A stretch of 64,000 bases of DNA from Achromobacter mucicolens (GCF_902859725.1 NZ_CADIJP010000012.1:119798-183797), one strand, 5' to 3'. Numbered from the stretch's first letter, positions 8,946 to 18,047 are shown. Program-made: numbers and translations. Notes: generated by a model not told the origin, from the sequence alone.

Positions 8946-9300
8946 GTTCTGCTTCTCCTGAGATAGATGGCCGCTCTGGGCTCGTAACCGGGAGCGGCTG
9001 AAATCGGGTCCCGCCTTACTGGACCGGCCGCCAGATTAAGGCATGTCCACAGCGTGAACAACGCACGAATCCCTAGTGAAAACCCGTAAGGCGCGTCGTC
9101 CGCGAATGACGCCCCCGTGTCCGGTGATCGAACTTTATTGCCGCGGCCCCGCGCCGCCCTGCGCATCCCCCCGTGCCATACTTTTTTTGCGTCTTTGTCC
9201 GATAGTCAGCAAAGCCGCAGCCCTTTAAAAAAGCCGGTCGCGTCACACAAAAACCCGGACGCGCACCGCTGATCGGCCAATTCATGGAGGAGACAAGTCC
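8946..9300. other. Divergent intergenic region between two solute-receptor genes
   Basis: These 355 bp separate the minus-strand amino-acid receptor from the plus-strand Bug receptor. The part near 9180-9230 is AT-rich with T and A runs and probably carries the plus-strand promoter, but no clean -35/-10 pair could be picked. A good ribosome site (GGAGGAGA) precedes 9301. No small open frame with a convincing start was seen. Confidence 0.5.
9033..9061 (-). promoter_or_regulatory. Putative sigma-70 promoter for the amino-acid receptor gene
   Basis: On the minus strand TTGTTC (9061-9056) and TAATCT (9038-9033) are separated by exactly 17 bp and would give a 5' leader of roughly 80-85 bases before the ATG at 8945. 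It was found by inspection only. Confidence 0.4.
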
Positions 9301-10320
9301 ATGGCACAAGCATGCAAGTCGCAGCGCCCTCGCACGGCGGCCACTGACCGCCGCCAAGCCCTCAGGCACCTGCTGTTTGCCGCGCTGGCGGCAACCGGTC
9401 TGGCCGCCGGCCCTGCCCACGCGGCCGACAACTGGCCCAGCAAGCCCATCAAGATCATCGTGCCGTACACGCCGGGCGGATCGACCGACATCGTGACGCG
9501 CATCGTGATGGAAAAGCTGGGGCCGAGGCTGAACCAGACCATCGTCGTCGAGAACCGCCCCGGCGCAAACAGCAGCCTGGGATCGGCGCTTGCCGCCAAG
9601 GCCGAGCCCGACGGCTACACGTTCCTGTCGATGCTGCCGGCCTACATCATCAACTTTCACCTCTACAAGCTGGGCTACACGCCCGCGGACCTGACGCCGG
9701 TCGTGCAGATGGCGGACCTGCCGCTGTTTCTGTTCGTGGCGAACGAGCTGCCGGTCAAGAACGTGGCCGAACTGGTCGCCTATGCCCGCAAGAATCCGGA
9801 CAAGCTCACCTATGCGTCCAGCGGCAATGGATCCAGCGCGCATCTGACCGGCGCCGACTTCGCGCTGCAGAACAAGATCACGATGACCCACGTAGCCTAC
9901 AAGGGCAGCGCGCCGATCCTCACGGACCTGCTGGGCAACCGCGTGTCCATGGTGTTCGATCCCGTGCTGGTTCCGATGCAGTACGTCAAGCAGAACCGCC
10001 TGAAGGCGCTGGCGTTCACGGGCAAGGAACGCTGGCCCACGGAACCGGACATTCCCACGATGGAAGAAGCCGGCATGCCGGGTTTTGTCACCGGCTCGTG
10101 GGCCGGACTGATGGCGCCCGCCAACACGCCCAAGCCGATCATCGAACGCATGGCGCGTGAGATCAGCGAAATCGTCAAGGAACCCGACGTGCGGCAGAAG
10201 TTCGTGGATGCGGGCTTCTTGCCGGTGGGCGGCACGCCGACGCAGTTTGCCGAATTGATGAAGAAGGACTCGGCGCGCTACGCCGAGATCATCAAGCAGG
10301 CCAACATCACCGTGAACTGA
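9301..10320 (+). CDS. Bug-family periplasmic solute receptor (tripartite tricarboxylate transporter type)
   Basis: A 339-residue extracytoplasmic receptor of the Bug/TctC family. An arginine-containing N-terminus leads into a signal peptide ending AHA near residue 41; the mature part opens with WPSKPIKIIVPYTPGGSTD, the family fingerprint. GGAGGAGA precedes the ATG. No TctA/TctB membrane genes are nearby, which is the rule for the expanded Bug family of Bordetella and relatives. It is 41 bp upstream of the CoA-transferase genes, so its ligand may be a carboxylic acid of aromatic breakdown; this is inferred from context. Confidence 0.92.
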   Translation: MAQACKSQRPRTAATDRRQALRHLLFAALAATGLAAGPAHAADNWPSKPIKIIVPYTPGGSTDIVTRIVMEKLGPRLNQTIVVENRPGANSSLGSALAAKAEPDGYTFLSMLPAYIINFHLYKLGYTPADLTPVVQMADLPLFLFVANELPVKNVAELVAYARKNPDKLTYASSGNGSSAHLTGADFALQNKITMTHVAYKGSAPILTDLLGNRVSMVFDPVLVPMQYVKQNRLKALAFTGKERWPTEPDIPTMEEAGMPGFVTGSWAGLMAPANTPKPIIERMAREISEIVKEPDVRQKFVDAGFLPVGGTPTQFAELMKKDSARYAEIIKQANITVN

Positions 10321-10361
10321 GCGGGCCGGGCGCCGCCGCGCCCGCCCCATCGGAGCCCTCC

Positions 10362-11042
10362 ATGATCGACAAGTTCATCGACACCCCCGCGGCTGCCGTG
10401 GCGGACATCCACGATGGCGCCACCGTGCTGATCAGCGGGTTCGGCGGCGCCGGCATGCCCACCGAACTGATCCATGCGCTCATCGACCAGGGCGCGCGCG
10501 ACCTGACCGTGGTCAGCAACAATGCGGGCAACCACGAAACGGGCCTGGCCGCGCTGGTCAAGGCCGGGCGCGTGCGCAAGGTCATCTGCTCGTTTCCGAA
10601 GGCGTCTCACTCCTGGGTCTTCGACGCGCTCTACCGCGAAGGCCGCATCGAACTGGAATGCGTCCCGCAAGGCACCATCGCCGAACGCCTGCGCGCGGCC
10701 GGCGCCGGGCTGGGCGGCTTTTTCACGCCCACCGCCTACGGCACCGAGCTTGCGCGCGGCAAGGAGACCCGCATCATCAACGGCCGCGGCCATGTGTTCG
10801 AAGAACCCTTGCATGGCGACTTCGCGCTGGTCAAGGCCGACCGTGGCGACCGCTGGGGCAACCTCACCTACAACATGAGCGCGCGCAACTTCGGTCCCAT
10901 CATGTGCATGGCCGCACGGACGACCATCGTGCAGGTGCGCGCCAAGGCCGAACTGGGTGAGCTACCGCCCGAGACGGTCGTGACGCCGGGCATCTTCGTC
11001 AAGCGCGTCACCGAAGTGCCCAACGCCGCCTTTTCCAGCTGA
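10362..11042 (+). CDS. pcaI: 3-oxoacid (3-oxoadipate) CoA-transferase subunit A
   Basis: A 226-residue class I CoA-transferase alpha subunit with the glycine-rich CoA motif GFGGAGMPTELI near residues 27-38. It pairs with the beta subunit 25 bp downstream. In the beta-ketoadipate pathway the enzyme moves CoA from succinyl-CoA to 3-oxoadipate. The following IclR-type regulator of the PcaR/PobR group supports that assignment over acetoacetate transferase, though the protein family alone does not separate the two. Confidence 0.85.
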   Translation: MIDKFIDTPAAAVADIHDGATVLISGFGGAGMPTELIHALIDQGARDLTVVSNNAGNHETGLAALVKAGRVRKVICSFPKASHSWVFDALYREGRIELECVPQGTIAERLRAAGAGLGGFFTPTAYGTELARGKETRIINGRGHVFEEPLHGDFALVKADRGDRWGNLTYNMSARNFGPIMCMAARTTIVQVRAKAELGELPPETVVTPGIFVKRVTEVPNAAFSS

Positions 11043-11067
11043 CGCAACCCTTCATGCAGGAGTCCGC

Positions 11068-11709
11068 ATGTTTCGTCCCCTGACCCGCGAAGCCATGGCG
11101 CGCCGCCTGGCCCTGGACATCCCCGACGGCAGCTACGTGAACCTGGGCATCGGCATGCCGGTGCTGGTGGCCGCGCATTTGCCCGAAGGCCGCGAGATCG
11201 TGCTGCACAGCGAGAACGGCATTCTTGGCATGGGCCCGCCCCCGGCCGAGGCCGACATCAACCTGGACCTCATCAACGCGGGCAAGCAGCCCGTGACGCT
11301 CTTGACGGGCGGGTCGTTCTTCCATCATGCGGACTCGTTCGCGATGATGCGCGGCGGCCACCTGGACATCTGCGTCATGGGCGGCATGCAGGTCGCGGCC
11401 AACGGCGACCTGGCCAACTGGTCGCTCAACAAGCCGGGCGAGGCGCCGGCCGTGGGCGGCGCGATGGACCTGGCCGTCGGCGCGCGCAGCGTGTTCATCA
11501 TGATGGAGCACAACAGCAAGAACGGCGATCCCAAGATCGTCGAGCGCTGCACCTATCCGCTTACCGGCGCCGGCGTGGTGGACCGCATCTACACCGACCT
11601 CGCGGTCATCGACGTGACGCCGGACGGGCTTGTCGTCCGGGATATGATCGACGGCATGACCCTGACCGAATTGCAGGCGCGCACCGGCGCGCCGCTGCGC
11701 GCCGGCTGA
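11068..11709 (+). CDS. pcaJ: 3-oxoacid (3-oxoadipate) CoA-transferase subunit B
   Basis: A 213-residue beta subunit. The catalytic glutamate that forms the enzyme-CoA thioester is Glu49 in HSENGILGMGP. AGGAG lies before the ATG and the stop overlaps the next start (TGATG). It would form a heterotetramer with the upstream subunit and yield 3-oxoadipyl-CoA, which a thiolase encoded elsewhere must cleave. Confidence 0.87.
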   Translation: MFRPLTREAMARRLALDIPDGSYVNLGIGMPVLVAAHLPEGREIVLHSENGILGMGPPPAEADINLDLINAGKQPVTLLTGGSFFHHADSFAMMRGGHLDICVMGGMQVAANGDLANWSLNKPGEAPAVGGAMDLAVGARSVFIMMEHNSKNGDPKIVERCTYPLTGAGVVDRIYTDLAVIDVTPDGLVVRDMIDGMTLTELQARTGAPLRAG

Positions 11710-12536
11710 TGCTGCCGAACCTGCCTCCTCCGGGCTACGCGGCGCCGCCCGCGGCCGAAGACCATCCCGACCAGCTGCGCGGCGATCCGGACTACATGCT
11801 GACGCTGGCGCGCGGCCTGCACGTCATTCGCGCGTTCGGCACCCGCCGCCATCCCCAGACCGCCGCCGAGCTGAGCCGGCGCGCCAACCTGCCGCGCGCG
11901 GTGGTGCAGCGCTGCCTGCACACGCTGATCCTGCTGGGCATGGCCGAACAGCATGGCCGGCTGTACGTGCTGACGCCGCGCATCCTGGGGCTGGGCTACG
12001 CGTATTTTTCGTCCACGCCATTCGTCTCGCTGGCGCAGCCCGTGCTGGAGGAACTGAGCGCCACCGTGAACGAGACCTGCGCGCTCGCCATCATGGAAGG
12101 CCACGAGATGCTGTACCTGGCGCGTTCGGAGGTGAACCGCCTGCTGGCCACGTCGATGGGTCTGGGAAGCCGCTTGCCGGCGTATTGCACGTCCATCGGG
12201 CGCGTGCTGCTGGCAGAGTTGCCCGAGCCCGCGCTGGCAAGGTATTTCGCGGCAACCGACCTGCAGCCCTACACCGAGTTCACGTTGACCACCGAGGCAA
12301 GACTGCGCGCGGAACTGGCGCGCATCCGCGAGCAGGGATACGCGGTGGTCGACCAGGAACTGGAATTGAATGTGCGCGCGATCTCGGTGGTCGTGCGCTC
12401 GGCCAGCGGCAAGGCGTGCGGCGCCGTGAACGTCAGCGTGAAGGCCGCGCGCGTGCCGCTCGAGCGCTTGCAGGACGAATTCCTGCCGCCCTTGCGGCAG
12501 GCCGTTGAACGGATCGGGGAATTCCTGGCCGCCTGA
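11709..12536 (+). CDS. IclR-family transcriptional regulator, PcaR/PobR-like
   Basis: A 275-residue regulator with an N-terminal winged helix-turn-helix (about residues 36-95, including AELSRRANLPRAVVQRCLHTL) and a C-terminal IclR effector domain. The long N-terminus before the HTH is typical of PcaR/PcaU/PobR activators of protocatechuate and p-hydroxybenzoate genes. It is translationally coupled to the CoA-transferase B gene, so it probably controls its own operon in response to a beta-ketoadipate pathway metabolite (inference). Confidence 0.88.
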   Translation: MLPNLPPPGYAAPPAAEDHPDQLRGDPDYMLTLARGLHVIRAFGTRRHPQTAAELSRRANLPRAVVQRCLHTLILLGMAEQHGRLYVLTPRILGLGYAYFSSTPFVSLAQPVLEELSATVNETCALAIMEGHEMLYLARSEVNRLLATSMGLGSRLPAYCTSIGRVLLAELPEPALARYFAATDLQPYTEFTLTTEARLRAELARIREQGYAVVDQELELNVRAISVVVRSASGKACGAVNVSVKAARVPLERLQDEFLPPLRQAVERIGEFLAA

Positions 12537-12545
12537 GCGGCCAGG
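12524..12545. terminator. Hairpin across two convergent stop codons
   Basis: Perfect 9-bp arms CCTGGCCGC and GCGGCCAGG with a 4-base loop span the stop of the IclR gene and lie just past the Sua5 stop. There is no U tract, so termination in both directions is plausible but not certain. Confidence 0.5.
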
Positions 12546-13595
12546 CTACAGGCCGGTGGTGTCCAGCGTGAAGGCGGCGGCGGCACGGCCAATGCGGTCG
12601 TTGACCGCGTGCCAGTCGTCGGTGGCGGGCGGCGCCTGCACGATGATGCGCGCATAGCCCTGCCCGTCCAGATCGCGCAGCAGGCCGTACAGCGCCTGCG
12701 CGTAACGGGCCGGGTCCGCCGGCACCGCTTGCCACTGCACGCGCGCATCGACTGCGGCGGGCTGCGGGCCGTAGGCCACCAGCACGACGCGCCCTTCTGG
12801 CAGGTTGCGTCCCAGCACCACTTCCTGCATGCGTGCGTCGCTTGCCAGTTCCAGCGGAGTGCGCGGCGCGTAATGCGCCTTCAGCGTGCCCGAGGCGCGC
12901 GGCGCCGCGGCGTCGGGCGCAAAGACCTGCACGCCCAGCACGGCTTCGAGCTGCGCGGCGCTGATGTGGCCGGGCCGCAGCAGCACGGGCCCCGCGCCCG
13001 TGTCCAGCCGCGACAGATCCAGGATCGTGGACTCGATGCCCACCTCCGACGCGCCGCCTTCCAGCACGGGCATGCCGGCCGCGACTTCGTCCGGGAACTC
13101 GCTGCGCACATGCTCGGCGCGGGTGGGCGACACTTGCCCGAACTTGTTGGCGGACGGAGCAGCCACGCCGCCCTGCCCGTTCGGCTTGCCGACGGCAAAA
13201 GCCGTCAGCAGCGCCTGCGCCACCGGGTGCGAGGGACAGCGAATGCCGATGCTGTCCTGGCCGCCGCTCACCGTGTCCACGATATGCGGCGCGCGCTTGA
13301 GGATCAGGGTCAGCGGACCCGGCCAGAACGCGTTGATCAGCAGCCGCGCCTCGGGCGGCACGTGCGCCGCCCAATACGACACATCGCCATCAGGCGCGAT
13401 ATGCACGATGACAGGATGGTTCGACGGCCGGCCCTTGGCCGCGTAGATCTTGGCAACCGCCTGCGGATTTTCGGCGTCCGCGCCCAGCCCGTAGACGGTC
13501 TCGGTCGGAAAGGCGGCCAGTTCGCCGTCCAGCATGCGCTGGGCGGCGTGGGCGATTTGCGCGGCGCTGGCGGTGGCGGGCGTGGAGGAGGACAT
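12546..13595 (-). CDS. tsaC: L-threonylcarbamoyladenylate synthase, full-length Sua5 type
   Basis: A 349-residue protein with the YrdC/Sua5 domain over about residues 10-205 (ETVYGLGADA, KGRPSNHPVIVHI, IGIRCPSHPV) and the extra C-terminal Sua5 domain. It makes threonylcarbamoyl-AMP from threonine, bicarbonate and ATP for t6A37 modification of tRNAs. At nearly 350 residues it is the long Sua5 form rather than the roughly 190-residue TsaC. It follows purK by 12 bp, a linkage common in Burkholderiales. Confidence 0.93.
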   Translation of the reverse strand: MSSSTPATASAAQIAHAAQRMLDGELAAFPTETVYGLGADAENPQAVAKIYAAKGRPSNHPVIVHIAPDGDVSYWAAHVPPEARLLINAFWPGPLTLILKRAPHIVDTVSGGQDSIGIRCPSHPVAQALLTAFAVGKPNGQGGVAAPSANKFGQVSPTRAEHVRSEFPDEVAAGMPVLEGGASEVGIESTILDLSRLDTGAGPVLLRPGHISAAQLEAVLGVQVFAPDAAAPRASGTLKAHYAPRTPLELASDARMQEVVLGRNLPEGRVVLVAYGPQPAAVDARVQWQAVPADPARYAQALYGLLRDLDGQGYARIIVQAPPATDDWHAVNDRIGRAAAAFTLDTTGL

Positions 13596-13607
13596 CGGTT
13601 CGCCGCT

Positions 13608-14798
13608 TTATTCGGGCGCCTGCATGCCCAGCGCGGCCGCCACGCGGGCGGCATCGTCACGGGCCTGCTGCAGCGTGGCCGCCACGATGGTGACGTGCCC
13701 CATCTTGCGGCCGCGTCGCGCCTCGTGCTTGCCGTACAGATGCAGCTTGGCGGACGGCACCGCCAGCGCAGCCGCCCAGTCGGGCTCGCGTTGCGCGGTG
13801 TCGGTGTCGTTGGCGTACCAGATGTCGCCCAGGATATTCAGCATGACGGCCGGGGCCAGAAGGTCGGTGCCGCCCAGCGGCAGGCCGGCCATGGCGCGCG
13901 CCTGCTGCTCGAACTGGCTGGTGACGCAGGCATCGATCGTGTAGTGGCCGCTGTTGTGCGGGCGCGGCGCGATCTCGTTGACGATGAGGCTGCCGTCCTT
14001 GAGCACGAAGAATTCCACGCACAGCACGCCGTGGTAGCCCAGGCCCTGCGCGATGGCCTGCGCGGCCTCGGTCGCGCGCGCCTGGCGTTCGGCGTGGGCG
14101 GCGTCCTGCTGCACGGGCGCGGCGGTGGACACCGCCAGAATGCCGTCGCGGTGCACGTTGCGCGCCACGGGAAACACCACGCTGGCGCCGTCAAAGCCGC
14201 GCGCCAGCACCACCGAGATTTCGTAATCCAGCGGCATCAGCGCTTCCAGCACGCAGGCCACGCCTCCGAACTGGGCGAAGGCCGCGATGGCTTCTTCGCG
14301 GGTGTCGATGCGGGCCTGGCCCTTGCCGTCGTAACCCAGGCGGGCGACCTTGAGAATGCCGGGGAACAGGGCTTCGGACGCGGCATGCAGGTCCGCCTCG
14401 CTGCGGATGGCGGCGTGCGGCGCAACCGGGATGCCTTGCGCGGCGATGAAGGTCTTTTCCGCGATGCGGTCCTGCACGATCGCCACGGCGTCGCCCGCCG
14501 GGCTGACGCGGCAACGGGTCGCCAGCGCGCGCAGGCTGTCGGCGGGCACGTTTTCGAATTCGGTGGTGACGGCCTGGCAGGTCTGCGCCAGGCGGGCCAG
14601 ACCGGCCTCGTCGTCATAGGCGGCCTGGATGTGCAGGTCGGCGACCATGCCGGCCGGGCACTCGGCGGCCGGATCCAGCACCGCCACCTTGTAGCCGAGG
14701 CTTTGCGCGGCGTGACAGAACATGCGGCCCAACTGCCCGCCGCCCAGCATGCCCAGCCAGCCGCCGGGCGCAATCATGAAAGAAGTCGATTGAGTCAT
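13608..14798 (-). CDS. purK: 5-(carboxyamino)imidazole ribonucleotide synthase
   Basis: A 396-residue ATP-grasp enzyme. The N-terminal [12 protein letters not shown] is the PurK start motif and the ATP-grasp core includes [15 protein letters not shown]. It carboxylates aminoimidazole ribonucleotide with ATP and bicarbonate; PurE then rearranges the product. The gene lies 5 bp after purE and 12 bp before sua5, so the three form an operon. A GAGG precedes the start. Confidence 0.96.
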   Translation of the reverse strand: MTQSTSFMIAPGGWLGMLGGGQLGRMFCHAAQSLGYKVAVLDPAAECPAGMVADLHIQAAYDDEAGLARLAQTCQAVTTEFENVPADSLRALATRCRVSPAGDAVAIVQDRIAEKTFIAAQGIPVAPHAAIRSEADLHAASEALFPGILKVARLGYDGKGQARIDTREEAIAAFAQFGGVACVLEALMPLDYEISVVLARGFDGASVVFPVARNVHRDGILAVSTAAPVQQDAAHAERQARATEAAQAIAQGLGYHGVLCVEFFVLKDGSLIVNEIAPRPHNSGHYTIDACVTSQFEQQARAMAGLPLGGTDLLAPAVMLNILGDIWYANDTDTAQREPDWAAALAVPSAKLHLYGKHEARRGRKMGHVTIVAATLQQARDDAARVAAALGMQAPE

Positions 14799-14803
14799 AC
14801 GCG

Positions 14804-15325
14804 TCAGGCCTCGGGCGGAACCTTCATGTCGCGCGCGGCCTGCGTCTGGCGGGCGCGGAACGCCACCAGCTTTGCATGCAGGCCGGCATCGGTGCCCGCC
14901 AGCGTGGCGATCACATGCAACGCGGCGTTGGCGGCGCCGGCTTCGCCGATGGCGAAGGTGGCGACCGGCACGCCCTTGGGCATCTGCACGATGGACAGCA
15001 GCGAGTCTTCGCCGCGCAGGTACTTGGACGGGACCGGCACGCCGAACACCGGCACTTCGGTCAGGGCGGCCATCATGCCCGGCAGGTGCGCCGCGCCGCC
15101 AGCGCCGGCGATGATGCCGCGCAGACCGCGCTGGTGCGCGGCGGCGCCGTATTCGGCCATGTCCTGCGGCATGCGGTGCGCGGAGATCACGCGCGCCTCA
15201 AAGGCGACGCCAAAATCCTCCAGCATCGTCACCGCGTGCTTCATGACCTCCCAATCGCTGGAAGATCCCATAATCACGCCCACCACGGGGGAGGCTTGCG
15301 CCGCTGCGGAAGTCTGGTCTGTCAT
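14804..15325 (-). CDS. purE: 5-(carboxyamino)imidazole ribonucleotide mutase
   Basis: A 173-residue class I PurE with the substrate loop [13 protein letters not shown] and the catalytic-histidine motif ISAHRMP. It converts N5-CAIR to CAIR. It is the first gene of the purE-purK-sua5 operon; the 103 bp before it separates it from dsbB on the same strand. No ribosome site stands out. Confidence 0.96.
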   Translation of the reverse strand: MTDQTSAAAQASPVVGVIMGSSSDWEVMKHAVTMLEDFGVAFEARVISAHRMPQDMAEYGAAAHQRGLRGIIAGAGGAAHLPGMMAALTEVPVFGVPVPSKYLRGEDSLLSIVQMPKGVPVATFAIGEAGAANAALHVIATLAGTDAGLHAKLVAFRARQTQAARDMKVPPEA

Positions 15326-15428
15326 AACCGGTGTCTAGTAGTTGAGACCACGGCGCACGCGCCGCGAAATGTCAGGAAACCGCGGGACCGGCCCGCGAAA
15401 CCCGCTATTTTACCCGGCGCGGCGGACC

Positions 15429-16001
15429 CTACGGCGTGGCCGCCGTTTGCAGCCAAAGGTAGCTGACCGGATCGTCGGGGCAGGGACCGAAGCCGCACTG
15501 CAGCGTGGTGCTGCCGGCGTTGGCCAGCGCGACGATGAAAAACAGGGCCATGACCACCATGCCCAGCGCCGACACGGGCTTCTTGAGCATGCTGTCGCCC
15601 CATTTGCGGTCCACGCACAGCATCACGACGCAGAACACGATGATCGCTGTGAAGGCGACAAACGCCCACGTGTAGAAATGCAGGCCAAGAAAGGGAGTGC
15701 CGTAGCCCGCATCGCCCGGCGCGATGTGCAGCAGCACCTGACGCCCCGACGCAAGCATCCCGGCCAGCGCGCCCGCGATGCTCATCGCATAGTGCATCGG
15801 CGACGGTCCGAGCCGCATGTTCAAGAGGAATCCCACGCCGGCAAGCATCAGCGCGACACGCTGCAGCAGGCACAGCGGACACGGCAGTTCGTCGTAGGCG
15901 AATTGCCAGACGAAGGCCATGCAAAGGATGGCGGTGACCCCGAGCAAGGCCAGACCGTTGAGGATGCGCGAACCGCGCGCCGGGTTGCGTGAAAAGATCA
16001 T
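15429..16001 (-). CDS. dsbB: Disulfide bond formation protein B, atypical
   Basis: A 190-residue membrane protein with the first DsbB redox pair in CPLC (Cys41, Cys44) after the first membrane helix, followed by Leu-Leu-Gln-Arg as in DsbB. The periplasmic loop between helices 3 and 4 (about 94-110) lacks the usual second cysteine pair. Instead a fifth hydrophobic segment (about 143-163) is followed by a tail with CGFGPC (Cys169, Cys173), which would lie in the periplasm. It probably re-oxidises a DsbA-like protein using quinone. The DUF5993 gene is 10 bp upstream. Confidence 0.9.
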   Translation of the reverse strand: MIFSRNPARGSRILNGLALLGVTAILCMAFVWQFAYDELPCPLCLLQRVALMLAGVGFLLNMRLGPSPMHYAMSIAGALAGMLASGRQVLLHIAPGDAGYGTPFLGLHFYTWAFVAFTAIIVFCVVMLCVDRKWGDSMLKKPVSALGMVVMALFFIVALANAGSTTLQCGFGPCPDDPVSYLWLQTAATP

Positions 16002-16011
16002 TGCCGGCGCT

Positions 16012-16170
16012 TCACAGGGACAACGCCAGCGGACTGGTCATGTGGTAATTGCACCAGGCGGCAAAGATGACCAGGGTCAGCAGCCAGAACGTCACGCAGG
16101 GGCGGCGCCGGCCCACGAGACCAAACCATACTGCCAGCGTCCCCGTCACAAAGGGCAGCATCATCACCAT
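16012..16170 (-). CDS. Small two-helix membrane protein, DUF5993 family
   Basis: A 52-residue protein, almost entirely two hydrophobic segments split by GRRRP and ending YHMTSPLALSL, matching the DUF5993 small proteins often found before a DsbB gene. The start at 16170 is chosen because AAAGGAG lies 8 bases upstream; longer in-frame extensions have no such site and are polar. The 10-bp spacing to dsbB suggests one transcript and a possible accessory role in quinone or thiol redox. The function is unknown. Confidence 0.8.
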   Translation of the reverse strand: MVMMLPFVTGTLAVWFGLVGRRRPCVTFWLLTLVIFAAWCNYHMTSPLALSL

Positions 16171-16278
16171 GCGGCGCTCCTTTTCTCGGAATTCCCGAAC
16201 CAAGCAGCGCACGAGTATAGCGTAACAATCCGAAATAATTTCATGCGGAAGCTGCGGGTTTGCCCGGGTGGGGAGGGT

Positions 16279-16293
16279 CGGTGTCAGACACCG
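16279..16293. repeat. GGTGTCAGACACC-type palindrome, copy 1
   Basis: The 15-bp sequence CGGTGTCAGACACCG is a perfect palindrome around a central A, between the DUF5993 and purC genes. The same core occurs twice more in this window (45551 and 47370), always between genes. Confidence 0.75.
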
Positions 16294-16322
16294 GTTGGTG
16301 ATGCCGATTAAGCACACGCGAC

Positions 16323-16355
16323 AAAAAAAACCCGCTCGGCTGGAGCGGGTTTTTC
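16323..16355. terminator. Bidirectional terminator after purC
   Basis: Arms ACCCGCTC and GAGCGGGT with a 5-base loop (16330-16350) are flanked by an A run on the left and TTTTT on the right. On the minus strand it ends the purC transcript 14-40 bp after its stop. Confidence 0.85.
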
Positions 16356-16368
16356 AATGCGGGTCCGA

Positions 16369-17250
16369 TCAGGCGATCAGGCGGTCCAGGGCTTCGCGGT
16401 ACTTCGCGGCCGTCTTTTCCAGCACGTCCTGCGGCAGGCGCGGCGCGGGCGGCGTCTTGTCCCAGGTCTGGGTTTCAAGCCAGTCGCGCACGAACTGCTT
16501 ATCGAAGGACGGCGGGCTGATGCCCACGCGGTAGCCGTCGGCAGGCCAGAAGCGCGACGAATCGGGCGTCAGCACTTCGTCCATCAGGTGCAGCGTGCCG
16601 TCGTCGTCCAGGCCGAATTCGAACTTGGTGTCGGCGATGATGATGCCCTTGGTCGCGGCAAAGGCGGCGGCCTCGGCGTACAGCTTGAGCGTGACGTCGC
16701 GGATGCGCTCGGCCATTTCCTGGCCGACTTCCTTGACCACGTGCGCGAAGTCCACGTTCTCGTCGTGCATGCCGAATTCGGCCTTGGCTGCGGGCGTGAA
16801 GATGGGCTCGGGCAGCTTGCTCGCTTGTTGCAAGCCCGCCGGCAGCTTGATGCCGCACACGGCGCCGGTCGCCTGGTAGTCCTTCCAGCCGGAACCGATC
16901 AGGTAACCACGGGCCACCGCTTCGACCAGGATCGGCTTCAGACGCTTGACCACCACGGCGCGGCCACGCACCTGGTCGACCTCATCGGGCGCCACCACGT
17001 CCTCGGGCTTCACGCCGGTGGAGTGGTTGGGCAGGATGTGCGCGAGCTTCTGCAACCAGAATTCGGTCAGTTCGGTCAGCACCTGTCCCTTGCCGGGAAT
17101 GGGGTCGTCAAGGATCACATCGAAGGCGGAAATGCGATCCGACGCGACGATCAGCAACTTGTCGTCGCCGACGGCGTACATATCGCGCACCTTGCCGCGT
17201 CCCAGCAGCGGCAGGGACTTGATGCTGGATTCATGCAAAGCAGAAGTCAC
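16369..17250 (-). CDS. purC: Phosphoribosylaminoimidazolesuccinocarboxamide synthase
   Basis: A 293-residue SAICAR synthetase that joins aspartate to CAIR. The start is GTG at 17250, giving [20 protein letters not shown], the usual N-terminus in this group; the nearby ATG is out of frame. Motifs [20 protein letters not shown] and the SAICAR signature near residues 85-110 are intact. It has its own terminator and is separated from purE by the DUF5993-dsbB pair. Confidence 0.96.
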   Translation of the reverse strand: MTSALHESSIKSLPLLGRGKVRDMYAVGDDKLLIVASDRISAFDVILDDPIPGKGQVLTELTEFWLQKLAHILPNHSTGVKPEDVVAPDEVDQVRGRAVVVKRLKPILVEAVARGYLIGSGWKDYQATGAVCGIKLPAGLQQASKLPEPIFTPAAKAEFGMHDENVDFAHVVKEVGQEMAERIRDVTLKLYAEAAAFAATKGIIIADTKFEFGLDDDGTLHLMDEVLTPDSSRFWPADGYRVGISPPSFDKQFVRDWLETQTWDKTPPAPRLPQDVLEKTAAKYREALDRLIA

Positions 17251-17493
17251 GGGAATGGCCTATGGCAAAAATGAACATTCCCGCCACGGGCGGGCGCCAG
17301 GGCGGGAAGTGGAACGAAATCGGATACCAGGCAGGCGCGGCGCCGCGCGGCGGCCCCTGCAAAGCGCATAGATTACTGCAAATAAGTTCACCTTGCCGCA
17401 GGCCAGACCCCGGGTTAGGCTTTGATCCCCATCCATAATTCGCGCCGGCCGCCCCCGGGCGTCACGGCGCAACCCGTCCGGAGACAGAGTCGT

Positions 17494-17946
17494 ATGCAGG
17501 ATGCTTCCCCCAAGCGCATGCCCCACGCCGACGCGCAGGTGCACATGACAGGCGGCTGCCAGTGCGGCGCCATCCGCTACGCCCTCACGGACGAGCCCAT
17601 CACCGCGGCGACCTGCCATTGCCGGGACTGCCAGTATTCCAGCGGCGGCGCCCCAGCCCACGCCCTGATCTTTCCCGCCGGCGCGGTCACGCTGCTGCGC
17701 GGCCAGCCCAAGGAACACCGCTACCAGGGCGACTCCGGCCATACCGTCACGCGCAGCTTCTGCCCGTCCTGTGGGACGCCGCTGTTCGGCGGCTCGGAAG
17801 GCATGGGCTATGAGGTGGTGCGCGCGGGGTCGCTGGACGATCCCGAGGCGTTTCATTCCAAGGTGAGCCTGTGGACGGACTCGGCGCCATCGTGGCACCA
17901 CGTGGACCGGACGGTGCCGAGCTTTGGGCGCAATTCGCCGGCATAG
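17494..17946 (+). CDS. GFA (CENP-V-like) zinc protein
   Basis: A 150-residue protein of the glutathione-dependent formaldehyde-activating enzyme family. Zinc ligand motifs are CQCG near residue 18, CHCRDC near 42-47 and CPSCG near 91-95. GGAGACAGA precedes the ATG at 17494, so the longer frame from 17422 is not preferred. The family name is misleading, since most members have no shown formaldehyde activity. It lies alone on the plus strand between purC and fba; a second member is at 27607. Confidence 0.87.
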   Translation: MQDASPKRMPHADAQVHMTGGCQCGAIRYALTDEPITAATCHCRDCQYSSGGAPAHALIFPAGAVTLLRGQPKEHRYQGDSGHTVTRSFCPSCGTPLFGGSEGMGYEVVRAGSLDDPEAFHSKVSLWTDSAPSWHHVDRTVPSFGRNSPA

Positions 17947-17971
17947 GCCGCGCGCATCACGTCCACAAAAC

Positions 17972-18005
17972 AAAAGGGCTGGCCCTCGCGGACCAGCCCT
18001 TTTTT
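17972..18005. terminator. Bidirectional terminator between the GFA gene and fba
   Basis: A stem of AAAAGGGCTGG and CCAGCCCTTTT with a short GC-rich apex is followed by TTTTTT on the plus strand and preceded by an A run that becomes the U tract on the minus strand. It can end both convergent transcripts. Confidence 0.88.
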
Positions 18006-18047
18006 GCCTGAGCCGCCTTCACAAGGAAGGCGGCGCCGGCGGGGACC

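Noticed and set aside
6201-8966. A 921-codon open frame on the plus strand
   Set aside because: It is antisense to the ThDP enzyme and the amino-acid receptor, spans the terminator between them and shows no family features.
6084-12536. A mandelate pathway linking the ThDP enzyme to the benzoate operon
   Set aside because: No mandelate racemase, mandelate dehydrogenase or benzaldehyde dehydrogenase gene is in the window.
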